A program made the translations under genes and the position numbers. Under the pieces are notes generated by a model. That model worked only from the letters and a program-made list of their open reading frames with translations, ran no database searches and was not told the DNA's origin. Positions 1-5,736 of a DNA stretch of 7,761 nt are shown piece by piece. This DNA comes from Pseudomonadota bacterium. GTDB lineage: Bacteria > Pseudomonadota > Alphaproteobacteria > Micropepsales > Micropepsaceae. Location: NCBI GenBank assembly GCA_023427355.1, contig JAEZBK010000207.1:1-7761 (forward strand), given 5' to 3'. The first letter of the stretch is position 1, and each line of letters starts with the position of its first letter.

Positions 1-241
1 CATCGAAGTCGCCCGCGGTGAAGAATTCCTCGCTCGTATCCGCGAAAGCCACATGGCGCACGCCCGCCACCATGGGCGGCGTGCCCGGCGGCAGGTCGGC
101 CACCAGCGTGACATCATGGCCGCGCGCCACCAGATGGCGCGTGAGCCAGGCGGCACAGGACTCGGTGCCGCCCAGGGGCGCATGTTCCGGCGTCTGCGCC
201 GTGAATTGCAGGCCGGAAGGGGCGATGAACAACAGCTTCAT
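1..241 (-). CDS. Glycosyltransferase, family 4 type, N-terminal part (runs off window)
   Basis: The reverse strand is open from an ATG at 241 to the window edge, giving 80 residues with no stop. The product begins MKLLFIAPSG and has PLGGTES at about residues 22-28, followed by a helix and RGHDVTLVADLPPG. This is the usual start of a GT-B glycosyltransferase: a first beta strand, the glycine-rich GGTE loop, then the second strand of the acceptor-side Rossmann fold. Such enzymes move a sugar from a nucleotide donor onto a lipid or polysaccharide, normally at the inner face of the cytoplasmic membrane. The nucleotide-sugar half, with its E-x7-E motif, lies outside the window, so donor and acceptor cannot be inferred. 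The gene diverges from surE. A good sigma70-like promoter lies directly upstream and would start the transcript at or very near the ATG. AAGG, five bases before the ATG, could serve as Shine-Dalgarno if transcription starts further upstream. The family call is fairly secure; the function is not. Confidence 0.78.
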   Translation of the reverse strand, partial: MKLLFIAPSGLQFTAQTPEHAPLGGTESCAAWLTRHLVARGHDVTLVADLPPGTPPMVAGVRHVAFADTSEEFFTAGDFD

Positions 242-247
242 AATGGC

Positions 248-275
248 CTTATAAACGAAGGTCGCGGCTTGTGAA
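248..275 (-). promoter_or_regulatory. Candidate sigma70 promoter for the glycosyltransferase
   Basis: On the minus strand TTCACA (275-270) and TATAAG (253-248) are 16 bases apart, each matching five of six consensus bases. The predicted start point is about position 241, which is the A of the ATG, so the mRNA could be leaderless. The core TTATAA (249-254) is palindromic, so the plus strand carries TATAAA (250-255), which could serve surE with a weak -35 near 226-231. Hand-matched only. Confidence 0.45.
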
Positions 276-303
276 AAACCGCCCCCCATGCGAAACCCAA
301 TTC

Positions 304-1089
304 ATGTCCACGAAGCACCGAATTCTCGTCACCAACGACGATGGCATCCATGCGCCCGGCCTGGCCGTGGCCGAAAGCATCGCCCGCGCCCTGTCGGACG
401 ATGTGTGGGTGGTGGCGCCGGAGAATGAGCAGTCCGGTGCGTCCCATTCGCTGACGCTGGCCGCGCCGTTGCGGTTGCGCAAGGTGGGCGAGCGGCGCTT
501 TGCCGTGTCGGGCACGCCGACCGACTGCGTGATGATGGCGGCGCTTTCGATCCTGGAGCATGAACCGCCGACACTTGTGCTGTCGGGCGTGAACATGGGC
601 TCGAATCTGGCCGACGACATCACCTATTCCGGCACCGTGGCCGGGGCGATGGAAGGCTGTGCGCTGGGGATCCCGTCCATCGCGCTCAGCCAGTCGCCGG
701 GCGAAGGCGGGCGCGGCGACATGGACCTCAGTGCGGGCGAGGTGCATGGCCCTGCCGTGGTGCGCGCGCTGGTCCAGATGGGCTGGCCCAAGGGCGTTCT
801 GATGAACATCAATTTTCCCGGCGTGCCGGCCAGCGCCGTGACCGGCACGGCGCTGGTGCCGCAGGGCCATTACGACCTGCAATCCACCGAGATCGTGCAG
901 CGCATGGATGTGCGCGAGCGCGCCTATTACTGGATCGGCCTGCGCCGCCGCGAGGCCGTGCCGCCGCTGGAAACCGATCTGGGCGCGGTGCATGCGGGCA
1001 AGATTGCGGTAACGCCCCTGCACCTGAACCTGACCGAACATGCGGTGCTCATGGACATGCAAAAGAAGCTGGGGTCCATTTCTCTTTGA
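304..1089 (+). CDS. surE: 5'/3'-nucleotidase SurE
   Basis: SurE is a cytoplasmic, divalent-metal-dependent phosphatase that releases phosphate from 5' and 3' nucleoside monophosphates and is tied to stress and stationary-phase survival. Counting from the ATG at 304 (261 residues, normal length), the signature motifs are all present: NDDG at 11-14 with the two metal-binding aspartates, PENEQSGASHS for the phosphate-binding serine, SGTPTDCV, SGVNMGSN with the metal-binding asparagine, and TYSGTVAGAMEG. Nothing essential is missing. The start is uncertain. GTG at 271 is in frame and has GAAGG nine bases upstream, but it adds an 11-residue tail unlike the family, where the protein begins almost at the RILVTNDDG strand. 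It would also leave only 29 bases to the divergent glycosyltransferase. ATG 304 fits the family better but has no clear ribosome site. In most proteobacteria surE is followed by pcm and nlpD; here pcm is absent and a hairpin begins 10 bases after the stop. Confidence 0.96.
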   Translation: MSTKHRILVTNDDGIHAPGLAVAESIARALSDDVWVVAPENEQSGASHSLTLAAPLRLRKVGERRFAVSGTPTDCVMMAALSILEHEPPTLVLSGVNMGSNLADDITYSGTVAGAMEGCALGIPSIALSQSPGEGGRGDMDLSAGEVHGPAVVRALVQMGWPKGVLMNINFPGVPASAVTGTALVPQGHYDLQSTEIVQRMDVRERAYYWIGLRRREAVPPLETDLGAVHAGKIAVTPLHLNLTEHAVLMDMQKKLGSISL

Positions 1090-1099
1090 ACCTCCATTC

Positions 1100-1143
1100 G
1101 TCGCAACTCGGGTCTGCTGATGGAGCAGACGCCTTGTTGCGAC
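1100..1143 (+). terminator. Long imperfect hairpin after surE, possible terminator or RNA element
   Basis: GTCGCAAC (1100-1107) pairs with GTTGCGAC (1136-1143). Inside, GTCTGCT (1112-1118) pairs with AGCAGAC (1124-1130) around a five-base loop, and GG 1110-1111 can pair with CC 1132-1133. That gives about 17 base pairs broken by one small internal loop and one bulged G. It begins 10 bases after the surE stop, where a 3'-end structure is expected. No T-run follows, so it is not a textbook intrinsic terminator. It may block RNA decay, or be a dispersed palindromic repeat. Confidence 0.5.
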
Positions 1144-1245
1144 ACCTGCCCCCTCCCTGAATCTGGTGCCCAGCAGATAGTCGCCCGGCGACCGGCGAGG
1201 CCGGGCTCGCGCGAAAGGTTTCCTTAACTTTCGTGCCCTTCATGG

Positions 1246-1261
1246 TTAAGCAGACTTTCAC
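1246..1261 (+). promoter_or_regulatory. Candidate CtrA-type box upstream of the NlpD-like gene
   Basis: TTAA-N7-TTCAC matches the alphaproteobacterial cell-cycle regulator CtrA consensus TTAA-N7-TTAAC at eight of nine fixed bases. It ends 50 bases before the lipoprotein start. A further TTAAC half-site lies at 1224-1228. TTAA is uncommon in DNA this GC-rich, which adds some weight, but a single box with a mismatch can occur by chance. I found no clear sigma70 -10/-35 pair nearby. Confidence 0.3.
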
Positions 1262-1311
1262 TTTTGCAGCGGATGATCCGTTTCGAGACATTCGTGCAGA
1301 AGGCATGAAAG

Positions 1312-2013
1312 ATGAACCGCACCATTCTTCTGGCATTCGCCGCGCTGGCTTTTCTTCCCCTGCTGGCCGCATGCAGCTCGACACCGGAAACGCATCTGTC
1401 CTGGGATGTGAATGACAGGCTGTCGAACCGCAAGGCGCCGGTGCGCACCGCCGCCGCCCCGAAAAACACCAGCGCCAGCGGCCCGCGCGTCTATGTCTAT
1501 CAGGATCCGGGCGAAGTGATTTCCGCGCCGCCTGTGCCCACGCCGCGTCCCGCCTATGGCGTGGCCTCCAACCCGCGCCCGCAGCAGGCATCCTATCGTC
1601 CGGTCGCGCCCGCGCCGGTCACCGGCAATGCCAGCTTCGCTTGGCCGGTCAGCGGCGAAGTGATTTCCGGCTTCGGCACCGCGCGCAATGGCGAGCGCAA
1701 TGACGGCATCAATATCGCCGCGCGCCACAACACCGCCATCCGCGCCGCCGCGAGCGGCACGGTGAATTATTCGGGCGCGCTGAACGGCTATGGCAACCTG
1801 CTGCTGATCCGCCACCCCAACGGCTATGTTACGGCCTATGCCCATGCCGACCGCCTGCTGGTGGCGCAGGGCGATTACGTCGCCAAGGGCCAGGTGATTG
1901 GCTATGTCGGCAGCACGGGCGACGTGCCCACGCCGCAACTGCATTTCGAGATTCGCAACGGCACGACGCCAGTCGATCCGCAGCGTTACCTGTCGGGTCG
2001 CGCCGGGGCGTGA
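1312..2013 (+). CDS. NlpD/LppB-like lipoprotein, degenerate M23 (LytM) domain, likely amidase activator
   Basis: The 233-residue product is a secreted lipoprotein: residues 1-20 are a hydrophobic signal ending in the lipobox LLAAC, with Cys21 the lipidated residue. Serines follow, not aspartate, which suggests outer-membrane sorting. Residues 22-108 are a Pro/Ala-rich linker without a recognisable LysM repeat, which classical NlpD has. Residues 109-228 are an M23/LytM domain. Its zinc site is degraded: the H-x-x-x-D pair is N130 and N134 (NDGIN), and the first histidine of HxH is Q209 (QLH), while H178 and H211 remain. In E. coli, EnvC and NlpD have inactive LytM domains that switch on AmiA/B/C at the division site; the same role is inferred here. 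AGAAGG, eight bases before the ATG, fixes the start. A CtrA-like box lies upstream. The gene faces the DUF815 ATPase gene, with a hairpin between them. Confidence 0.88.
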   Translation: MNRTILLAFAALAFLPLLAACSSTPETHLSWDVNDRLSNRKAPVRTAAAPKNTSASGPRVYVYQDPGEVISAPPVPTPRPAYGVASNPRPQQASYRPVAPAPVTGNASFAWPVSGEVISGFGTARNGERNDGINIAARHNTAIRAAASGTVNYSGALNGYGNLLLIRHPNGYVTAYAHADRLLVAQGDYVAKGQVIGYVGSTGDVPTPQLHFEIRNGTTPVDPQRYLSGRAGA

Positions 2014-2042
2014 TTCTTCGGTGACTGGGCACATGCTTCGGC

Positions 2043-2074
2043 CTGGGTGCCCGCACGCGCGGGCCATGACCCAG
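2043..2074. terminator. Hairpin between convergent genes, candidate bidirectional terminator
   Basis: GCCCGC (2049-2054) pairs with GCGGGC (2059-2064) around the four-base loop ACGC. Directly outside, CTGGGT (2043-2048) pairs with ACCCAG (2069-2074), leaving CATG bulged. The result is 12 base pairs in the 78-base gap between two genes that end facing each other, the position expected for a shared terminator. Neither side has a real T-run, so termination may need Rho or be partial. Confidence 0.55.
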
Positions 2075-2091
2075 AGGAGATGCCCTTGAGG

Positions 2092-2973
2092 TCAGGCCAA
2101 TGTCTGGCCCAACTCACCGGCAAGGTCTTGAATGAACTGCCAGGCGACACGGCCGGAACGTGAGCCGCGCGTGATCGCCCAGGTCAGGGCCCGGGCGCGC
2201 AAATCCTCGGGCGCGATCTTCAGGCCGTAATGGGCGGCATAGCCGTTCACCATCGCCAGGTAATCGTCCTGGTTCACATTGTGGAAGCCCAGCCACAGGC
2301 CGAAGCGGTCTGACAGGGAGACTTTTTCCTCCACCGCCTCGCCCGGATTGATGGCGCTGCCGCGGTCATTGTCGAGCAGGTCGCGCGGCATCAGGTGGCG
2401 GCGGTTGGACGAGGCATAGAAAATCACATTGTCGGGCCGGCCTTCGAGGCCGCCTTCCAGCGCGGCCTTGAGCGACTTGTAGCTGGTGTCGTCCTTGTCG
2501 AAGGAAAGGTCGTCGCAATAGAGCAGGAAGCGCCGGTCGCTGCCGCGCAGGATGCGCAGGAGCTGGGGCAGGGTGGCGATATCCTCGCGATGGACTTCGA
2601 CCAGCACCAGCTTGGCGGTGCGGGTGTGGATGATCTCGGCATGGACGGCCTTGATCAGCGAGCTCTTTCCCGTGCCGCGCGCGCCCCAGAGCAGGGCGTT
2701 GTTGGCGGGCAGGCCGTCGGCGAAGCGGGCCGTGTTGGCGGCCAGCATGTCGCGCTGGTGATCGATGCCCTTGAGCAGCGACAGCGGCACGCGCGCGACC
2801 TGCGGCACGGCCAGGAGGCCGCCGCTGGCGGGCTCCCAGACATAGGCATCGCCGTAAGCGCCCGCGTCGAAATCCGCAACCGGGGGTGGGGACAGCCGCT
2901 CCAGCGCCGAGGCGATGCGCGCCAGCAGCTGTGTGGAAGCGTCCACACCGCCGGATTTTTCGGCCGAATCCAT
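2092..2973 (-). CDS. DUF815 family AAA+ ATPase
   Basis: This 293-residue protein is a P-loop ATPase of the DUF815 (AAA+-like) family. In order: a variable N-terminus, the family stretch around VPLSLLKGIDHQRD (62-75), Walker A GARGTGKS (97-104), VEVHREDIATLP (125-136), Walker B FLLYCDD (149-155), a sensor-1-like region YASSNRRHLMPR (186-197), and LSDRFGLWLGF (220-230) with R223 a candidate arginine finger. It is presumably cytoplasmic: I see no signal or membrane segment. The cellular role of the family is not established to my knowledge, and none should be assumed from its position. I chose ATG 2973 because AAGGGG (2985-2980) lies six bases upstream; an in-frame TTG at 3003 would add ten residues but lacks such a site. 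It diverges from yajC. I recall this ATPase next to yajC in many Alphaproteobacteria, so its presence here is normal. Confidence 0.93.
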   Translation of the reverse strand: MDSAEKSGGVDASTQLLARIASALERLSPPPVADFDAGAYGDAYVWEPASGGLLAVPQVARVPLSLLKGIDHQRDMLAANTARFADGLPANNALLWGARGTGKSSLIKAVHAEIIHTRTAKLVLVEVHREDIATLPQLLRILRGSDRRFLLYCDDLSFDKDDTSYKSLKAALEGGLEGRPDNVIFYASSNRRHLMPRDLLDNDRGSAINPGEAVEEKVSLSDRFGLWLGFHNVNQDDYLAMVNGYAAHYGLKIAPEDLRARALTWAITRGSRSGRVAWQFIQDLAGELGQTLA

Positions 2974-2997
2974 TCCTAACCCCTTGATTTCACGCGG

Positions 2998-3025
2998 TTG
3001 CAAACCGAGATACCGTCGCTATAGT
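2998..3025 (+). promoter_or_regulatory. Candidate sigma70 promoter for yajC-secD
   Basis: TTGCAA (2998-3003) and TATAGT (3020-3025) are separated by 16 bases and match four and five of six consensus bases. The predicted start point near 3032 leaves a leader of about 40 bases before yajC, which holds its Shine-Dalgarno GGAAG (3058-3062). It lies in the 99-base gap between divergent genes. Confidence 0.5.
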
Positions 3026-3072
3026 CGCCGCCGATTGCGCCCAGCGCCAGCCTTCCCGGAAGAATAACAGCC

Positions 3073-3369
3073 ATGAACGACCCTACCCTTTCCATGTTCC
3101 TGCCGCTGGTCGCGATGTTCGCGATCTTCTACTTCCTGGTCTGGCGTCCGCAAAGCCAGCGCGCCAAGCAGTTGAAGACCATGATCGCCGCCCTGAAGCG
3201 GGGCGACATGGTGGTGACGGCCGGGGGCATCCTGGGCAAGGTCGCCAAGACGGCCGCCGAAGCCGATCCCGATATCCTGGTGGAAATCGCCGACAACGTC
3301 GAAGTCCGCTTCGCCAAGACCGCCATCACCGACGTCCGCACCAAGGCGGACGCAGCCGCCAAGGCCTGA
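3073..3369 (+). CDS. yajC: Sec translocon accessory subunit YajC
   Basis: YajC is a small single-pass inner-membrane protein that binds SecD-SecF and helps the SecYEG channel move proteins across the cytoplasmic membrane. The 98-residue product has the family layout: a short N-terminus, one membrane helix at about 9-24 (FLPLVAMFAIFYFLVW), the hallmark RPQ immediately after it (25-27), then a basic cytoplasmic domain with LKRGDMVVTAGGILGKV. E. coli YajC is 110 residues, so the length is normal. GGAAG ten bases upstream supports the ATG. It is first in a two-gene unit, with secD starting four bases after its stop. Confidence 0.96.
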   Translation: MNDPTLSMFLPLVAMFAIFYFLVWRPQSQRAKQLKTMIAALKRGDMVVTAGGILGKVAKTAAEADPDILVEIADNVEVRFAKTAITDVRTKADAAAKA

Positions 3370-3373
3370 TCCG

Positions 3374-4990
3374 GTGCTGCAGATCCCCGCCTGGTGGCGC
3401 TACACCACCCTCCTGATCCTGGCGGTGGGCTTTCTGGTGGCGCTGCCCAATGCGCTGCCAGAGCATGTCCGCAACCGCCTGCCGACCTGGCTGCCCAACC
3501 AGGCCGTGACGCTGGGCCTGGACCTGCAGGGCGGTTCGTACCTGCTCCTGGAAGTGGACCTGCCGGCGGTGCAGCGCGACCGGGCCGAGTCCTTCATGAA
3601 TGATATCGGCGCGGCGCTGCGCCGGGCCGGGATCGGGATCAGCGGGCTGGAGCGCGCGGGCAACGAGGTGCGCGTCACCATCAACGACACGGGCCGCTAC
3701 GCCCAGGCCCGGCAGCTCATCACCGACATCAATCCCACGCTGGCGGTTTCGCTGGTGCCGGGACAGCGCAATTACGCGATGCAGGAGATGGGCAACGGCC
3801 GCATCGTGATGCGCCCGACCCAGGCCTATACCGACCAGACGCGCCAGCAGGTGTTGCAGCAGTCGGTCGAAGTGGTCCGCCGCCGCATCGACGAACTGGG
3901 CACGCGCGAGCCTTCGATCACCCCGCAATTGCCCGACCGCATCGTGGTCGAGGTGCCGGGCCTGCAGGACCCCGCGCAGCTGAAGGAAATCCTGGGCAAG
4001 ACCGCCCAGATGACGTTCCAGATGGTGGATGAGGCGTCCACCCAGGAACTGATGAGCAATCCGTCCTTCCGGGCGCCCATCGGCACGGAAGTGCTGCCGG
4101 AAATGCCCGTGGCCGGACAGGCGGGCGGCGCCCGCGTGGTGGTGCAGCGCCGCGTCGCCATCGCCGGCGACCGGCTGGTGGATGCCAGTGTCGGCTTCGA
4201 CCAGCGCAATGGCCAGCCCGTGGTCAACACCCGCTTCGACAGCGTGGGCAGCCGCCAGATGGCGGACCTGTCGCGCGCCAATGTCGGGCGCCGCTTCGCC
4301 ATCGTGCTGGACAAGCAGATCGTGTCCTGGCCGTCCTTCAACGAGCCCATCCTGGGCGGTGCGGCCCAGATCAGCGGCAGCTTCACGGCCCAGACCGCCA
4401 ACAACCTGGCGGTGCTGCTGCGCGCCGGTGCGCTGCCCGCGCCGCTGCATGTGATCGAGGAACGCACCGTCGGCGCCGAACTGGGCGCGGACTCGGTGCG
4501 CGCGGGCATCTACGCCACCATCACCGGCCTGGCGCTCGTGCTGATCTTCATGTTCCTGCGCTATGGCCTGTTCGGCGTCTTCGCCAATATCGCGCTGACG
4601 CTGAACCTGATCCTTCTGGTCGCCACCCTGACGCCGCTGGCCACCCTGACCCTGCCGGGCATCGCGGGCATCGTGCTGACGCTGGGCATGGCGATCGACG
4701 CCAATGTGCTGATCTTCGAGCGCATTCGCGAGGAATTGCGCAATGGCCGCGGGCTTCTGGCCTCCATTGACCAGGGCTTCTACCGCGCCCGGGCCACCAT
4801 CATGGATGCCAACGCCACCCACCTGATCGCCGCCCTGATCCTGTTCGAGCTGGGGTCCGGCCCCATTCGCGGCTTTGCCGTGGCGCTGGGCCTGGGCATC
4901 CTCACCTCGTTCTTCACGGCGGTGTCGGTCACGCGCCTGATCGTGGTGACCTGGCTGAACATCGCCAAGCCGCGCAAGCTGGTGCTGTAA
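3374..4990 (+). CDS. secD: Protein translocase subunit SecD
   Basis: SecD uses the proton-motive force, normally as a complex with SecF, to pull translocating proteins through SecYEG on the periplasmic side. The 538-residue product has a first membrane helix at about 11-27, then LGLDLQGGSYLLLEVD (47-62), the best-known SecD motif, a large periplasmic region to about residue 375, the TVGAELGADSVRAG segment (365-378), and a C-terminal RND-type bundle of five or so helices with AIDANVLIFERIREEL (440-455). Both ends look complete. It is not a SecD-SecF fusion: the sequence ends after one set of RND helices. The start is GTG at 3374, four bases after yajC, which suggests translational coupling; AAGG (3361-3364) is the only, weak, ribosome site. 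secF should follow within a few bases but does not. An unrelated membrane-protein gene begins 68 bases later. Confidence 0.97.
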   Translation: MLQIPAWWRYTTLLILAVGFLVALPNALPEHVRNRLPTWLPNQAVTLGLDLQGGSYLLLEVDLPAVQRDRAESFMNDIGAALRRAGIGISGLERAGNEVRVTINDTGRYAQARQLITDINPTLAVSLVPGQRNYAMQEMGNGRIVMRPTQAYTDQTRQQVLQQSVEVVRRRIDELGTREPSITPQLPDRIVVEVPGLQDPAQLKEILGKTAQMTFQMVDEASTQELMSNPSFRAPIGTEVLPEMPVAGQAGGARVVVQRRVAIAGDRLVDASVGFDQRNGQPVVNTRFDSVGSRQMADLSRANVGRRFAIVLDKQIVSWPSFNEPILGGAAQISGSFTAQTANNLAVLLRAGALPAPLHVIEERTVGAELGADSVRAGIYATITGLALVLIFMFLRYGLFGVFANIALTLNLILLVATLTPLATLTLPGIAGIVLTLGMAIDANVLIFERIREELRNGRGLLASIDQGFYRARATIMDANATHLIAALILFELGSGPIRGFAVALGLGILTSFFTAVSVTRLIVVTWLNIAKPRKLVL

Positions 4991-5007
4991 CGCTGGGCGA
5001 CAGACCT

Positions 5008-5055
5008 GGAACTTTGGGTTAGAGTTCCCCCCGTTTCCGAATCTGGAGGGGGGAA
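5008..5055 (+). promoter_or_regulatory. Leader with two competing hairpins, one covering the Shine-Dalgarno
   Basis: Hairpin A is GGAACT (5008-5013) with AGTTCC (5023-5028). Hairpin B is TTCCCCCC (5025-5032) with GGGGGGAA (5048-5055), a perfect 8-bp pair, extended inward by TCC (5036-5038) with GGA (5045-5047). A and B share bases 5025-5028, so they exclude each other. Hairpin B pairs the whole GGAGGGGGG ribosome site (5045-5053) of the gene at 5059. This is the geometry of a translational switch, but the trigger is unknown and I see no known riboswitch class. It matters only if the mRNA starts upstream of 5008, for example by read-through from secD. Confidence 0.4.
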
Positions 5056-5058
5056 TCC

Positions 5059-5679
5059 ATGGCGGCGTTTTTCGGCAATCTGCGCAATGTGGTCATCGCG
5101 GGCTTCGTGCTCGCCATCGGTGTCGTGGCGGTCTATGTGGGCTGCCTCCATGGCAGCCTGGATGCTGCCTTCTGGAATTTCGTCACGCGCTGGCTGCATG
5201 TCATCGCGGGCGTGATGTGGATCGGCCTGCTCTATTATTTCAACTTCGTGCAGATCCCGACCATGCCCAAGGTGCCCGCCGAGCTGAAGGGCGGCGTTAC
5301 CGGCTATATCGCGCCCCAAGCCCTGTTCTGGTTCCGCTGGGCGGCGCTGGCCACCATCATCCTGGGCCTGGTCCTGGCGCTGCACAGCTCCAGCTACAGC
5401 TTCGCCGATGCCTTCACGCTGGGCATGATGGGCGAGGGCGTGAACGTCGCCGCCTCGATCATCGGCATCGGCATGTATCTGGGCCTGATCATGGGCTTCA
5501 ATGTCTGGTTCGTGATCTGGCCCAACCAGCAGCGCGCGCTGAACATCGGCGGCAAGTTCGCCGACCTGACCGCCGACCAGAAGGCGGCGGCGGGCAAGAC
5601 GGCGATGATCTTCAGCCGCGTCAACACCATGCTGTCGGTGCCCATGCTGTTCTGCATGGTCGGGGCGATGCATATCTGA
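5059..5679 (+). CDS. PuuD-like (urate oxidase N-terminal domain, PF06181 type) membrane protein without cytochrome c domain
   Basis: The 206-residue product is an integral membrane protein with about five helices, near 11-30, 45-64, 90-108, 130-154 and 189-205. It resembles the short proteins annotated as urate hydroxylase PuuD. The clearest motifs are RWLHVIAGVMWIGLLYYFNFVQ-type residues around H47 and W54-G56, APQALFWFRW, and FNVWFVIWPNQQ ending at Q158. Authentic PuuD joins a membrane domain to a C-terminal cytochrome c and oxidises urate. Here there is no CxxCH, so no covalent haem site, and no purine gene lies nearby. A urate role is therefore doubtful; H47 could be a haem or metal ligand, which is inference. 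The ribosome site GGAGGGGGG is exceptionally strong and lies inside a potential hairpin. The gene occupies the place usually held by secF and is followed by an intrinsic terminator. Family moderately sure, function unknown. Confidence 0.82.
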   Translation: MAAFFGNLRNVVIAGFVLAIGVVAVYVGCLHGSLDAAFWNFVTRWLHVIAGVMWIGLLYYFNFVQIPTMPKVPAELKGGVTGYIAPQALFWFRWAALATIILGLVLALHSSSYSFADAFTLGMMGEGVNVAASIIGIGMYLGLIMGFNVWFVIWPNQQRALNIGGKFADLTADQKAAAGKTAMIFSRVNTMLSVPMLFCMVGAMHI

Positions 5680-5699
5680 TGCGGGCCTGATAGGATTGC

Positions 5700-5730
5700 A
5701 GAGCCGCCGGAGCGATCCGGCGGCTCTTTT
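5700..5730 (+). terminator. Strong intrinsic terminator
   Basis: GAGCCGCCGG (5701-5710) pairs perfectly with CCGGCGGCTC (5717-5726) around a six-base loop, A5700 with T5727 adds an eleventh pair, and TTTT (5727-5730) follows. It lies 20 bases after the PuuD-like stop, a textbook position. It is unusual only in how close the next gene is: the next ATG is six bases beyond the T-run. Confidence 0.88.
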
Positions 5731-5736
5731 CGTTGG

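Larger units (their letters stand above)
1090..1311. other. 222-bp non-coding gap where pcm is usually found
   Basis: No credible coding frame lies between surE and the lipoprotein gene. The only open stretch starting here, at 1233, runs into the next gene out of frame and resembles nothing I know. The region holds the long hairpin at 1100-1143, smaller stems such as GTCGC/GCGAC (1180-1192) and CGAAAG/CTTTCG (1212-1233), one GANTC site (1159-1163), the inverted pair CTTAAC (1223-1228) / GTTAAG (1245-1250), a CtrA-like box (1246-1261), and the AGAAGG ribosome site of the next gene. I see no remnant of a methyltransferase frame. Confidence 0.6.

Noticed and set aside
238..1062. Long antisense open frame opposite surE
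   Set aside because: Composition is that of a mirror frame (His, Gln, Arg, Gly-rich) and SurE is certain on the plus strand.
2395..2979. Plus-strand open frame opposite the DUF815 ATPase
   Set aside because: The minus strand encodes Walker A, Walker B and other family motifs with a good ribosome site; the plus frame has none.
3326..4822. Very long open frame antisense to secD
   Set aside because: It is rich in Gln, His, Arg, Ala and Gly with no motif, typical of the reverse frame of a GC-rich gene, while secD on the other strand has full family motifs.
5008..5035. EcfG promoter made of GGAAC (5008-5012) and CGTT (5032-5035) upstream of the PuuD-like gene
   Set aside because: The spacer is 19 bases, whereas EcfG promoters need 16 or 17. 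The GGAAC is better explained as a hairpin arm.
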